Notes under the pieces: model-generated
What the model saw: the letters and a program-made list of their open reading frames with translations, nothing else
What the model was told of the DNA's origin: nothing
Database searches by the model: none
Shown here: piece by piece, positions 17,479 to 27,159 of the stretch
How positions within the stretch are numbered: position 1 is the first letter of the stretch
Layout: each line of letters opens with the position of its first letter
Position numbers and translations under genes: made by a program
Assembly (NCBI RefSeq): GCF_035317345.1
Contig: NZ_JAYKTU010000001.1
Source: Cellvibrio fontiphilus
Lineage (GTDB): Bacteria > Pseudomonadota > Gammaproteobacteria > Pseudomonadales > Cellvibrionaceae
DNA: 64,000 nucleotides
Direction: 5' to 3' (one strand)

Positions 17479-19494
17479 CTAGTGTGCCGCGACAGATACC
17501 TCCGCTTTTGCTGGCAAGCACCTGTCTAAAAACGCATCCATCGCGCGGAAAGTATCCATACGATTTTTCTCGTTCGATAAATAATGATCTTCACTCGGCA
17601 GCTCTAAAAAGGTCACGTCTTTATTGGCCTTTTGCAGTGCATCGTGCATTTGATAGCTGTGCTTAATTTCAACCTGACGATCATCGGTACCATGAACCAA
17701 CAACACAGGTGCTTTGATTTTTTCGGCAAAGTTAACGGGTGAAATTGCCTTGAGGGTTGCATTGTCATTCCCAATTTGGTCGTCAATGGCGTTATAGCTC
17801 AACCAGAACGCACGGCGATCTTTTACCAAGTCATACACGTTGCTCACGCCATTGACGCTAATGGCGCAACGATAAAAGTCCGGCGTTTTAACCACCCCCA
17901 TCAATGCAGCATAACCACCATAGCTGCCGCCCACTATTCCGACAGCATTAGGGTCCGCAATGCCATCGGCAATTAATTTACGTGCGCCATCCTCAATATC
18001 ATCCTGCATTTCTTTACCCCAGCTTTTAAAGCCAGCATTTCTATGATCTATGCCATGACCATCAGAACCACGGAAATTCATTTGCAGTACCGCATAACCT
18101 TTATTAGCAAAAAATTGCGCCCAGTAATCAAATACACCTGTGTCCCGAGCATGGGGGCCGCCATGCGGAAACATTAACGTTGGAAGATTTTTTGCTGGCT
18201 TGCCTTTAGGCAGCGTTAAAAAAGCTTCGATTTTTATACCATCGCGCGCGGCGTATTCAATTCGCTCAGTTTTGCTCAGCAGCTCAGGTAACAGCTTTTT
18301 ATAGCCATAGGCTACGGCATCCAGTTTTAACGGATTCATGCTACCAAGATAATAAGTGCCAGAATCTGTGCTGTTAGAGGAAAACACTAAAAAGTTATTT
18401 AAGTCGTTAGTCATGGAGTAAATATAATTGCGATGCGCGGGAATAGCTTTGTCTATTTTTGCTTGTAGATTCTGCATATTCTTGTCAAAGAAATATGTCC
18501 CTCCTTCTGCAGATGCGCCAACGCCAATGACCTCACCAGTTAGCGGCGAAAACACTAAATTGCCTTTTACATCATAATTGGGATCAGACAGCACCAGTTC
18601 ACGCTTTAACGCAGGATCTTTCAAATTTACTCTAAAAATAGCCTGGCGTGATTGATGGTAGGCACGGATATAAAATTCATTGGCGTCTTTGCCAAAACCC
18701 AGCGGATCTACCTGCTCTTCCGAAAATATTTTGTAAGTCCACAATGCTTGCCATTTTTTTGTATCCAGATCGTACACCATGATGGAAACCTGATCGTCTT
18801 CGACTTTTGTACCCACGCGAACACGATGCTGCTGATCCGTCATCCATCCACCTATATTCGACTTATGTGAATGATAAGTGGTTGCTTTTTGGGTTTTTAT
18901 ATTGACCTTATAAACTATAAGCCCGCTCATAAACCCTACATCCACGCCAGGAAAGGCCATTAATATATGCTCGGGGTCATCGTACAAACTATCGACCACC
19001 CAATCGCGCACCCATGGAGTTATCTTGTAACGCTGTAGAAATTTTTTACTAATTGGCTGGGTAACTTTTTCTGTTTCGGTATCGATTAGCAACAAGTCAT
19101 GATCACGGGTTTTTAATCGCACCGTCCCCATGCCAACCCAAGTATCGCGTTCAGAGGGAGTAAAGGTAGACACCATCAGGGTGGTATCGTCTTTCCAGCC
19201 GATCCATTTAAAAAAGTATTTTGAATTGTCGCTGAATAATAAAATTTTGCTTTTTTTCGTTGCCATATCCATGACTTGCACAGCAACTCCTTGAGTGTCA
19301 CCGACACTCACACGCACGGTGGAAGCTAATTTTTTCCCGGAGGGTGACAACATTAAATTACTCACATCCGGTAACTGTGAGAAATCTTCTGTGGTTAGTT
19401 TTGACGAGGAAAAACAGTTTGCTGCTAATAAAAGTGATATCAAACAAAAAAATGAAAGGAGGATATTGTGCTGTAGTTTGCAAGAGATTTTCAT
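17479..19494 (-). CDS. S9 family (prolyl oligopeptidase-type) secreted peptidase
   Basis: Exported serine peptidase, 671 aa: signal peptide at 1-28, a long N-terminal beta-propeller region (about 35-400), and a C-terminal alpha/beta-hydrolase domain. The nucleophile is Ser524 in GGSYGGYAAL; the acid and base are likely in VHGTDDRQVE and EDHYLSNEKN. It is closest to the acylaminoacyl-peptidase/dipeptidyl-peptidase branch (TLMFPHGGPHARD). The ATG at 19494 is preferred over 19500 because AAGGA lies six bases before it. Codon use and GC look somewhat more AT-rich than its neighbours. Substrate unknown; recovery of peptides in the periplasm is plausible. Confidence 0.85.
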   Translation of the reverse strand: MKISCKLQHNILLSFFCLISLLLAANCFSSSKLTTEDFSQLPDVSNLMLSPSGKKLASTVRVSVGDTQGVAVQVMDMATKKSKILLFSDNSKYFFKWIGWKDDTTLMVSTFTPSERDTWVGMGTVRLKTRDHDLLLIDTETEKVTQPISKKFLQRYKITPWVRDWVVDSLYDDPEHILMAFPGVDVGFMSGLIVYKVNIKTQKATTYHSHKSNIGGWMTDQQHRVRVGTKVEDDQVSIMVYDLDTKKWQALWTYKIFSEEQVDPLGFGKDANEFYIRAYHQSRQAIFRVNLKDPALKRELVLSDPNYDVKGNLVFSPLTGEVIGVGASAEGGTYFFDKNMQNLQAKIDKAIPAHRNYIYSMTNDLNNFLVFSSNSTDSGTYYLGSMNPLKLDAVAYGYKKLLPELLSKTERIEYAARDGIKIEAFLTLPKGKPAKNLPTLMFPHGGPHARDTGVFDYWAQFFANKGYAVLQMNFRGSDGHGIDHRNAGFKSWGKEMQDDIEDGARKLIADGIADPNAVGIVGGSYGGYAALMGVVKTPDFYRCAISVNGVSNVYDLVKDRRAFWLSYNAIDDQIGNDNATLKAISPVNFAEKIKAPVLLVHGTDDRQVEIKHSYQMHDALQKANKDVTFLELPSEDHYLSNEKNRMDTFRAMDAFLDRCLPAKAEVSVAAH

Positions 19495-19619
19495 AGCCAT
19501 TCCTTTTTACCTTGGCAATTATTTTTGAGGTGTATTCACCCCCGGATGAAGCATTTTTCCAAATGCACAAATGAAATTAATCTACTTATAGTCAATCAGC
19601 AAGTATTTATTTCAGGCAA

Positions 19620-19647
19620 AAAAATGCCCGGCAAGCCGGGCATTTTT
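19620..19647 (-). terminator. Intrinsic terminator after ridA
   Basis: Stem AAAAATGCCCGG / CCGGGCATTTTT around a short CAAG loop, 16 bases after the ridA stop on the minus strand. It closes the gmk-rpoZ-spoT-ridA transcript. Confidence 0.9.
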
Positions 19648-19662
19648 ACCAATAAAAATTAT

Positions 19663-20046
19663 TTAAATTACCATAATTCCATCAGCCTCAATCAATGACG
19701 CGCGCGGTAATTGGTTGATACCGATGGCAGCGCGGGCTGGGTAGGGCTGCTGGAAATATTGGCCCATGACTTCATTCACAACCGGGAAGTTGGCGAGGTC
19801 AGTGAGATAGATATTCAACTTAACAACATCTTTCAAACTTCCACCCGCCGCTTCACACACGGCTTGCAGGTTTTTAAAAACCTGATGCGCCTGCACCGCA
19901 AAATCGCCTTCCACTAGTTGCATGGTGTTAGGGTCCAGCGGAATTTGGCCGGAGAGATACACGGTGTTATTTACCTTCACCGCTTGGGAATAGGTGCCTA
20001 TAGCGGCGGGAGCGTTATCGCTGTGGATAATGGCTTTATTGGTCAT
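19663..20046 (-). CDS. ridA: RidA family enamine/imine deaminase
   Basis: Trimeric cytosolic deaminase of reactive 2-aminoacrylate and related enamines from PLP enzymes. It is 127 aa, the standard length, with YSQAVKVNNTVYLSGQIPLDP near 19-39, the GGSLKDVVKLNIYLTDLANF block, and the conserved arginine in PYPARAAIGINQLPR. A Shine-Dalgarno AAGG precedes the ATG. It is the last gene of the gmk-rpoZ-spoT-ridA series. Confidence 0.93.
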   Translation of the reverse strand: MTNKAIIHSDNAPAAIGTYSQAVKVNNTVYLSGQIPLDPNTMQLVEGDFAVQAHQVFKNLQAVCEAAGGSLKDVVKLNIYLTDLANFPVVNEVMGQYFQQPYPARAAIGINQLPRASLIEADGIMVI

Positions 20047-20068
20047 GGGAAAACCTTGTGATGGATGA

Positions 20069-22183
20069 TTAATTTTTGGCGCGATTCACACGAATCACAA
20101 AACTTAAGGTGCGGATGCGACGCATGATGTTGGCGAGGTGGATGCGGTTGTGCACACCGATACACAGATGAATAACGCTATTGTGGGCATCACGTTCGTG
20201 CACGTTAATATGTTCAATACTCGCACCCTGTTCGGTGATGCGAGTGGCGAGAGTCGCGATAATGCCACGCTCGCTTTCCACTTCCACGCGCACATCCACT
20301 AAAAACTCACCGCTGACATTGGCGGCCCAGTTCACCTGGCTGATTTTATCGGGGTAGTTGCGGATTTCAGCGATATTGCGACAGGTATCCTGGTGGATAA
20401 CCAAGCCTTTGCCAGAACTGATATGCCCGATAATCGGATCGCCGGGAATGGGGCGGCAACAGCGTGCAAAGCTGATCATCATGCCTTCGGCAGAATCGAT
20501 AGTAATCGCGGAATTGAGGCTGCCGCTGCGCGGTTTTAATTCGGCATCCGGCTGCAGTAATTTCACCAGCGGGTAGACGAGTTTGTTGCCCAGGCCTATC
20601 TCTTCATAGAGCTTTTCCATGCTTTCCAGCTGGGCGCCGGCGAGCAGCTTGTGTTGCTGCTCCTCGGGCAAATGCTCCAGATCCAACTGGATCTCCCCCA
20701 AGGCGCGGCTGAGCATACGTTTGCCGAGGGTAACCGACTGATGGTGGCGCTGGTGTTTGAGATAGTGGCGAATTGCCGAACGCGCCTTGGCCGACACCGC
20801 AAAATTCAGCCAACTGGGATTAGGCTGCGCGCCCTGGGCGGTGATGATGGCCACTTTTTGCCCTGACTGCAGCGGCTGCGACAGTGGTGCCATACGGTCA
20901 TTGATGCGGCAAGCCACACAAGTATTGCCGATATCCGTATGCACTGCATAGGCAAAATCCACCGGCGTTGCACCGGTTGGCAACTCAACAATCTTACCCT
21001 TGGGCGTAAAGACATAAACCTCATCCGGGAAAAGGTCGATCTTTACGTTTTCAATAAATTCGAGGGAGTTGCCAGCATTTTTTTGCATTTCCAGCAGACC
21101 CTGCACCCATTGGCGCGCACGGCTGTGGCTGGCATTAACCGGCTCATCGCTGTTGGACTTATACAGAAAATGCGCGGCAATACCGCTATTGGCCATTTCA
21201 TCCATTTCCTTGGTGCGAATTTGCACTTCAATCGGCACACCGTGCATACCAACCAATACCGTATGCAGTGACTGATAGCCGTTGGTTTTGGGAATGGCGA
21301 TGTAATCCTTGAATTCACCGGCGACGGGTTTATAAAGGTTGTGCACTACGCCCAGCACGCGGTAGCAGGTGTCCACCGAATCAACAATGATGCGGAAGGC
21401 ATAGACATCCATAATCTCTTTAAAGAACTTTTTCTTTTGGCGCATCTTTTCGTAGATGCTGAACAGGTGCTTTTCCCGGCCGATAACAATCGCGTTAATG
21501 CTCTCCTTGGCCAAGCGCTTTTCAAAGGACGTCTGGATTTGTTCCACCAGCTCCTTGCGATTGCCGCGCGCGGTTTTAAGCGCGGCCTGTAAACGGGTAG
21601 CGCGCAGCGGGTGCATACAAAAGAAGCTGCGATCTTCCAGCTCCAGACGCACCTCATTCATACCCAGGCGATGGGCGATAGGCGCATAAATCTCCAGGGT
21701 TTCTTTGGCGATACGGCGTTTTTTATCCGGTGGCATAGCGCCGAGGGTGCGCATGTTGTGCAATCGGTCGGCGAGTTTGACCAATATCACCCGCAGGTCA
21801 TTGGCCATGGCCAGCGCCATCTTCTGGAAGTTTTCCGCCTGCTTTTCCGCGTGGGATTCAAACTCGATTTGGGTCAGCTTGGAAACACCATCCACTAAAT
21901 CGGCCACCGCATCACCAAACTGGCCGGCAATGGCTTTTTTGCTGATGCCCGTGTCTTCAATCACATCGTGCAGCATGGCCGCCATCAGGCTTTGATGATC
22001 CATGTGCATGGTCGCCAGAATATCGGCAACGGCGAGGGGATGGGTGATATAGGCTTCGCCGCTGCGACGTTTTTGGCCGTCGTGGGCTTGTTCGGCGTAG
22101 AAGTAAGCGCGCTTCACCAAATTGATTTGGGAAGGTTCCAGATAAGACGATAGCCGATGGCTTAAGGCCTCTATGGTTTGCAC
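20069..22183 (-). CDS. spoT: Bifunctional (p)ppGpp synthase/hydrolase SpoT
   Basis: Degrades and weakly makes (p)ppGpp in the stringent response. It is 704 aa (E. coli SpoT 702). Domain order: HD hydrolase (ITHPLAVADIL, then LHDVIEDT near 70-75), synthetase-like region (ADRLHNMRTL; KDYIAIPKTNGYQSLHT near 265-281), TGS near 385-445, and a C-terminal ACT domain from about 625. The intact HD motif supports hydrolase activity. The first codon is GTG, with GGAG and AAGGG upstream. Nearest neighbours rpoZ and ridA are conserved partners. Confidence 0.95.
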   Translation of the reverse strand: MQTIEALSHRLSSYLEPSQINLVKRAYFYAEQAHDGQKRRSGEAYITHPLAVADILATMHMDHQSLMAAMLHDVIEDTGISKKAIAGQFGDAVADLVDGVSKLTQIEFESHAEKQAENFQKMALAMANDLRVILVKLADRLHNMRTLGAMPPDKKRRIAKETLEIYAPIAHRLGMNEVRLELEDRSFFCMHPLRATRLQAALKTARGNRKELVEQIQTSFEKRLAKESINAIVIGREKHLFSIYEKMRQKKKFFKEIMDVYAFRIIVDSVDTCYRVLGVVHNLYKPVAGEFKDYIAIPKTNGYQSLHTVLVGMHGVPIEVQIRTKEMDEMANSGIAAHFLYKSNSDEPVNASHSRARQWVQGLLEMQKNAGNSLEFIENVKIDLFPDEVYVFTPKGKIVELPTGATPVDFAYAVHTDIGNTCVACRINDRMAPLSQPLQSGQKVAIITAQGAQPNPSWLNFAVSAKARSAIRHYLKHQRHHQSVTLGKRMLSRALGEIQLDLEHLPEEQQHKLLAGAQLESMEKLYEEIGLGNKLVYPLVKLLQPDAELKPRSGSLNSAITIDSAEGMMISFARCCRPIPGDPIIGHISSGKGLVIHQDTCRNIAEIRNYPDKISQVNWAANVSGEFLVDVRVEVESERGIIATLATRITEQGASIEHINVHERDAHNSVIHLCIGVHNRIHLANIMRRIRTLSFVIRVNRAKN

Positions 22184-22242
22184 GCCCTTCTCCAGACAGG
22201 TTTGCCGCTCCGGGTTAGAGCGGCGACTGGCACAATCAATAC

Positions 22243-22494
22243 TTAGATATCGTTCTCGTAGACGCGCTCTGGTTTAGGTTGTGGCAGCGTATCTTTCTCC
22301 AACAGGATGCTGGCATCCACAAAACCTTCTTCGATTTCGCGCAGGGCGATCACCGTAGGTTTGTCGTTTTCTGGCGCAACATGTGGCTCCTTACCACCGA
22401 TTGCCAATTGACGCGCGCGCTTGCTGCCAACCATAACCAGTTCAAAACGGTTATCAACGTGATCCAAACAATCTTCAACGGTAATACGTGCCAT
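22243..22494 (-). CDS. rpoZ: RNA polymerase omega subunit
   Basis: Small subunit that assists beta-prime folding and carries part of a ppGpp site. It is 83 aa (E. coli 91) and starts MARITVEDCLDHVDNRFELVMVGSKRARQL, with the family motif complete. It lies between gmk and spoT, the conserved arrangement. A weak hairpin (GCCGCTC / GAGCGGC at 22204-22224) lies in the gap before spoT without a T-run. Confidence 0.96.
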   Translation of the reverse strand: MARITVEDCLDHVDNRFELVMVGSKRARQLAIGGKEPHVAPENDKPTVIALREIEEGFVDASILLEKDTLPQPKPERVYENDI

Positions 22495-22611
22495 AACTTT
22501 GTGTGCTCTATCAAAACGCTGGGTAAACGCAGCTGGGCTGCAGTCCGGTCGGCTATTATGCGCCAGCGGCGGTGACTATGCCAACCGCAGCTGGGCAAAA
22601 TTACATCAATA

Positions 22612-23229
22612 CTAGGCCAATAGCTCCTTTAGCAACTGACTATGACGCTCGGTCTGGCGCGCCAGGCGTATGTGCTGGCTGGTCACCAAGGCTTGAAACT
22701 GCGCCAGCGCAACCGTGAAATCATCATTGATAATTAAATAATCCGCCTCCGGGTAGTGCGACATTTCACTGATCGCCTCGCTCATGCGCGCCTCAATCAC
22801 ACTCTCGTCATCCTGTCCACGACCAGTTAAGCGCTGGCGCAAACAGGCAAGCGAGGGCGGGAGAATAAACAAGCTGACGGTATCCGGCAGCAACTTGCGC
22901 ACCTGACGCGCGCCCTGCCAATCAATTTCCAGAATGACATCTATGCCTGCGTTGAGTGTATCCACCACCCATTTTTGGGAAGTGCCATAGAGGTTGCTAA
23001 ATACCCGCGCGTGCTCCAGAAACTCGCCGCGCTCCAGCATGGATTCAAAGGTAGCGTGATCGACAAAGTGATAGTTCACACCATCCACCTCTCCCGGGCG
23101 CATAGGGCGTGTGGTGTGGGATACCGACACACAGACTTCCGGATTGGATTTCACCAGTGCGCTCACCAAACTGGTTTTGCCCGCACCCGAGGGCGCGGAA
23201 ACGGTATAAAGCGTGCCGAGGTTGGCCAT
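22612..23229 (-). CDS. gmk: Guanylate kinase
   Basis: Phosphorylates GMP to GDP. It is 205 aa (E. coli 207), with P-loop APSGAGKT at 12-19, the GMP-binding SHTTRPMRPGEVDGVNYHFV near 38-57, and the EIDWQGARQV segment near 101-110. It heads gmk-rpoZ-spoT-ridA. The yicC gene often found upstream is not present; a small divergent HTH gene is there instead. Confidence 0.97.
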   Translation of the reverse strand: MANLGTLYTVSAPSGAGKTSLVSALVKSNPEVCVSVSHTTRPMRPGEVDGVNYHFVDHATFESMLERGEFLEHARVFSNLYGTSQKWVVDTLNAGIDVILEIDWQGARQVRKLLPDTVSLFILPPSLACLRQRLTGRGQDDESVIEARMSEAISEMSHYPEADYLIINDDFTVALAQFQALVTSQHIRLARQTERHSQLLKELLA

Positions 23230-23379
23230 AAGAGAACCTGTTAACAGTAGGTAAATGGGAAGCTAAAACGATAGGGCAAATTATGGCACAGGCGGGCAGG
23301 AAAGCGCGCCGCGTGAACACTCATAAGGCGCAACTGTGGCATAGTAAGCACTCCCGCCATTCATTTCCGCAGGCGCTCT

Positions 23380-23601
23380 ATGCTACGTCAATTACTGTCC
23401 ATCACCCAAACTGCAGAACGCTTGCGGGTACGCCCCGAGTACATTCATGCCCTGGTTGCCAAAAAACGCCTGGAATTTATTCACGGCGAGCAATTGGATG
23501 CCGCACAGGTAGAGCGACTTGCACTGCTCATGGACAAATTGCGCAAAAATGGCATAGCTACATTAGTGGAGATTTGTGCGCAAGATGAAACAAAAATCTA
23601 A
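23380..23601 (+). CDS. Small helix-turn-helix protein (excisionase/MerR-like)
   Basis: Predicted 73-aa protein. Its N-terminal half, LSITQTAERLRVRPEYIHALVAKKRLEFI, reads as a winged HTH of the excisionase/MerR-like type, followed by a helix (DAAQVERLALLMDKLRKNG). It is divergent from gmk with 150 bases between them, so it may regulate that promoter; this is inference from position only. There is no strong Shine-Dalgarno and an overlapping frame is also open, so expression is uncertain. Confidence 0.5.
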   Translation: MLRQLLSITQTAERLRVRPEYIHALVAKKRLEFIHGEQLDAAQVERLALLMDKLRKNGIATLVEICAQDETKI

Positions 23602-23710
23602 TGCATCGCCGCGCAACTATTATCAACTAGATACTTTTGCTACCCACTACAACTTTTCTCATCAACTGTATGCAGCTATCAAACACTGTGCTCAGTTGTC
23701 ATGACAAGGC

Positions 23711-24871
23711 CTAAGGCAATAGCTGCTCGCGCACCTCATAATAAGCCTGCTCGGAAATTTTTTGGTAATCACCAGCATCCTCCATAAAGGCTTTGTAGGA
23801 TTCATAGACCTTTTTGAATTGCGGGTCTTTGGCGGCTTGCTCAACGTATACTTGCTGCGTGATTTTATAAAAATGCTGCAACACTTCATCCGGCAATTTG
23901 CGGATTTGCACACCCTGTTTTTCTACCAATTCTTTTAACGCACGGCTATTGTTAGCGGTATAGCTGTCAAACATATCCTGACTCATGGCGCGCGCAGCGT
24001 AAGTCACAATCGCCTGTAAATCCGCAGGTAAACTTTCAAAAGCTGTTTTGTTGATAATCAACTCCATGGATGGCCCCGGCTCGTGCCAACCAGGGTAGTA
24101 GTAATATTTGGCAATTTGCTGGAAACCAAAGGCCAAATCATTTTCCGGTCCGACCCATTCGGCCGCATCGATCACGCCGGTTTGCAAGGAGGTGTAGAGT
24201 TCACCACCCGGAATATTCACCGAAGTGCCGCCAGCTAAATTAAACACTTCACCGGCCAAACCGGGAATGCGCATTTTCAAGCCGCGTAAATCCGCGACGG
24301 AATTTATTTCGCGATTAAACCAGCCCGCCATTTGTACGCCGGTATTACCGGCAGGAAAGGGAATTAAATTAAAGGGCGCATAGATTTCACGCCATAATTC
24401 CAAACCGCCGCCGTGGTTGATCCAGCCATACAATTCCTGCGCATTCATACCAAAAGGTACAGAGGTAAAAAATTGTGCGGCTGGCACCTTACCGCGCCAG
24501 AAATAACTGCCTGAATGTCCCATCTCGACACTGCCGGATGAGACCGCATCAAACACCCCCATGGCCGGCACTAACTCATTGGCGCCATAGACATGGATTT
24601 GCAAACGCCCACCTGACATTTGCTTGATTACTCGCGCTAAATTTTCAGCACCCACCCCCAAACCGGGAGTATTTTTGGGCCAGGATGTCACCATTTTCCA
24701 ATGATAAGTTTGTGCGGAAACAACAGATGAATTCTGTTCACCGGCGACTGATGGCTCAACAGATTTTTTTGGTTTGGATTTTTCCAATACCAATGCGGCA
24801 AATACAGCCACCAAAGCAGCCAGCAATATAACGACAACCAGCGGATACCAATTTATTGTTTTTGTGTTCAT
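23711..24871 (-). CDS. TRAP transporter substrate-binding protein (DctP family), solitary
   Basis: Periplasmic DctP-type binding protein of 386 aa for organic acids. It has an N-terminal hydrophobic segment (about 10-30) and a lysine-rich/flexible stretch to about 55. Then come the family hallmarks: VTSWPKNTPGLGVGAENLARVI, GSVEMGHSGSYFWRGK, LRGLKMRIPGLAGEVF (substrate carboxylate arginine region), and GVIDAAEWVGPENDLAFGFQ. These are closest to the alpha-keto acid (TakP) branch. No DctQ or DctM membrane subunit is adjacent. It lies 29 bases after uvrD and is probably co-transcribed with it. Confidence 0.85.
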   Translation of the reverse strand: MNTKTINWYPLVVVILLAALVAVFAALVLEKSKPKKSVEPSVAGEQNSSVVSAQTYHWKMVTSWPKNTPGLGVGAENLARVIKQMSGGRLQIHVYGANELVPAMGVFDAVSSGSVEMGHSGSYFWRGKVPAAQFFTSVPFGMNAQELYGWINHGGGLELWREIYAPFNLIPFPAGNTGVQMAGWFNREINSVADLRGLKMRIPGLAGEVFNLAGGTSVNIPGGELYTSLQTGVIDAAEWVGPENDLAFGFQQIAKYYYYPGWHEPGPSMELIINKTAFESLPADLQAIVTYAARAMSQDMFDSYTANNSRALKELVEKQGVQIRKLPDEVLQHFYKITQQVYVEQAAKDPQFKKVYESYKAFMEDAGDYQKISEQAYYEVREQLLP

Positions 24872-24900
24872 AAACTCTTCGCTTTGTTGAATTAAAAAGA

Positions 24901-27123
24901 TTAAAGCCCCGTGAGCTTCGCATACTGCATCACCAGGCGCTTAATACCGGCTTCGGCGAATTTAATTTGAATCACCGCGTTGGGGCCAGAGCCTTCGAAT
25001 TGCAAAATTACGCCTTCGCCAAACATAGGGTGGCTGACGCGCTGGCCGAGGCGGAAGCCGGTGCTTTCGCCGGTGTCGTACATGGGTTGGCGTTTGCTGG
25101 CTTGGGTGAGCGGGCGATTCAAGCTGACCGGACGGGTAACGGCGGTTTTTAAGCGCACTTCCTCAATACAGTCTTCGGGAATTTCTTTTACAAAACGGGA
25201 CACCGCATTAAAGGTTTCATTGCCATACAAGCGACGGGTTTCAGCATAGCTGATAAATAATTTTTCCATCGCGCGGGTGATGCCCACGTAGCAGAGACGG
25301 CGCTCCTCCTCCAAACGATCCGGGTCGTCCGCCGACATTTTGTGGGGGAATAAGCCCTCCTCTACGCCCGCCAAAAACACCAGCGGAAATTCCAAACCTT
25401 TGGCCGAGTGCAGCGTCATTAATTGCACTGCATCTTCAAATTCATCGGCTTGGGTTTCACCGGCATCGAGTGCGGCGGTATCCAAAAATTGTTGCAGCGG
25501 CGAGAGCTCTTCGTTTTCTTCTTCGGCTTCAAAGGCGCGGCAGGCGGTAATTAATTCCTGCAAGTTTTCGCCGCGCGCCTGACCTTTTTCGCCTTTTTCA
25601 TTTTGATGGAATAGCAGCAGACCCGTATCTTCTATCACCATTTTAGCGATGCTATCCAAACCCGGCGTATCGCCCCGTACATCAATTGCACTGGCATCCT
25701 GGGCGAGTTTTTCAATGAGGTTTAAAAAGGATTGCACCGCATTACCGGCGCGTGCCGTGAGCACTTTTTTGGCGAGCATTTGCTCCGCCGCTGACCAGAG
25801 CGAACAGCCCTGCTCGCGCGCAAACAGGCGAATGTCGTCCACTGTTTTGCCGCCAATACCGCGTGTTGGGGTATTGATAACCCGCTCAAAACCGGCGTCG
25901 TCGTGACGATTGCTAATCAAGCGCATATAGGCGATGGCGTTTTTAATTTCCAGGCGATCATAAAAGCGCTGGCCGCCGTAAATGCGGTAGGGAATGGCCT
26001 CGCGCAGCAGCGCCTCTTCCAACACCCGCGACTGGGCGTTGGAGCGGTACAAAATCGCCATGCTTTTTTTCGGGTTGCCTTTGCGTGCCCAATCCTGAAT
26101 TCGCTCGACAATAAAACGCGCTTCGTCCTGTTCGTTGTAGGCGGCGTAGAGGGAAATAGGATCGCCCTTGTCGCCTTGCGTCCACAGCTCTTTACCGAGG
26201 CGGCCGTAGTTGTGTTTGATCACCGCGTTGGCGGCTTTGAGAATATTGCCGGTGGAACGGTAATTTTGTTCGAGGCGATAAATGTGGGTGTCGGCAAAAT
26301 CCTGCGAGAAGCGCTGGATATTTTCGATTTTGGCGCCGCGCCAACCGTAAATGGATTGATCGTCATCGCCCACCGCCGTCACGCATGATTCTTTACCCGC
26401 CAGCATACGCAACCAGGCGTATTGCACTGAGTTGGTGTCCTGGAATTCGTCCACCAAAATAAACGGGAAGCGCTGGCGATAGTGCTCAAGGATGTGCGGT
26501 TTGTTGAGCCAGAGTTCGTGGGCGCGCAGCAGGATTTCGGCAAAATCCACCATGCCACCGCGCTGGCAATCCTCTTCATAGGCGCGATAAATCTGCAGCA
26601 TGGTGCGCACAAAGGGGTCGGCGGTTTCCTGAATATGGCGGGAGCGCAGGCCTTCGTCTTTCTGCGCGTTGATATACCACTGCGCCTGTTTGTGCGGCCA
26701 TTGGTTTTCGTCCAGGTTGAGCGCCTGATAAATGCGCTTGATTAAGCGCAGCTGGTCGTCGCTGTCCAGAATCTGGAAATTTTGCGGCAGGTTGGCGTCC
26801 TGCCAGTGGGCTTTGAGCAGGCGATGGGCCAGCCCGTGGAAGGTGCCTACCCACATGGCGCGGCTGTTGATGTATTGATTGTTCTGGCTAAAGAGTTCAT
26901 CCAAACGGCTGCGCATTTCGCGCGCGGCTTTGTTGGTAAAGGTCACCGCCATAATGGAATAGGGCGACATCTGCTCCACCTGGATCAGCCAGGCAATACG
27001 GTGTACCAGTACGCGGGTTTTACCACTGCCGGCGCCTGCGAGAATCAGCTGGTTGGTAGCGGGGGCCGAGACGGCTTCGCGCTGTTCGTTGTTGAGGTGA
27101 TCGAGGAGGAGGGAAACGTCCAT
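24901..27123 (-). CDS. uvrD: DNA helicase II (UvrD)
   Basis: 3'-5' SF1A helicase of nucleotide-excision and mismatch repair, 740 aa (E. coli 720). Visible motifs: Q-motif LNNEQREAVSAP, Walker A GAGSGKT at 30-36, FTNKAAREMR (Ia), VDEFQDTN (II), GDDDQSIYGWRGA (III), LEQNYRS (IV), MTLHSAKGLEF (V) and ITRAMEKLF (VI). The C-terminal Tudor-like end (RVSHPMFGEGVI) favours UvrD/PcrA over Rep. A LexA-box-like sequence lies 37 bases upstream of the ATG. Confidence 0.95.
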   Translation of the reverse strand: MDVSLLLDHLNNEQREAVSAPATNQLILAGAGSGKTRVLVHRIAWLIQVEQMSPYSIMAVTFTNKAAREMRSRLDELFSQNNQYINSRAMWVGTFHGLAHRLLKAHWQDANLPQNFQILDSDDQLRLIKRIYQALNLDENQWPHKQAQWYINAQKDEGLRSRHIQETADPFVRTMLQIYRAYEEDCQRGGMVDFAEILLRAHELWLNKPHILEHYRQRFPFILVDEFQDTNSVQYAWLRMLAGKESCVTAVGDDDQSIYGWRGAKIENIQRFSQDFADTHIYRLEQNYRSTGNILKAANAVIKHNYGRLGKELWTQGDKGDPISLYAAYNEQDEARFIVERIQDWARKGNPKKSMAILYRSNAQSRVLEEALLREAIPYRIYGGQRFYDRLEIKNAIAYMRLISNRHDDAGFERVINTPTRGIGGKTVDDIRLFAREQGCSLWSAAEQMLAKKVLTARAGNAVQSFLNLIEKLAQDASAIDVRGDTPGLDSIAKMVIEDTGLLLFHQNEKGEKGQARGENLQELITACRAFEAEEENEELSPLQQFLDTAALDAGETQADEFEDAVQLMTLHSAKGLEFPLVFLAGVEEGLFPHKMSADDPDRLEEERRLCYVGITRAMEKLFISYAETRRLYGNETFNAVSRFVKEIPEDCIEEVRLKTAVTRPVSLNRPLTQASKRQPMYDTGESTGFRLGQRVSHPMFGEGVILQFEGSGPNAVIQIKFAEAGIKRLVMQYAKLTGL

Positions 27124-27159
27124 AACCTGAGCCAGTTAATGCATGAGAGGGCAATTTTA

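Noticed and set aside
20026..20034. TGTGGATAA, a DnaA-box match
   Set aside because: Single copy inside ridA without a cluster or AT-rich unwinding region; not an origin.
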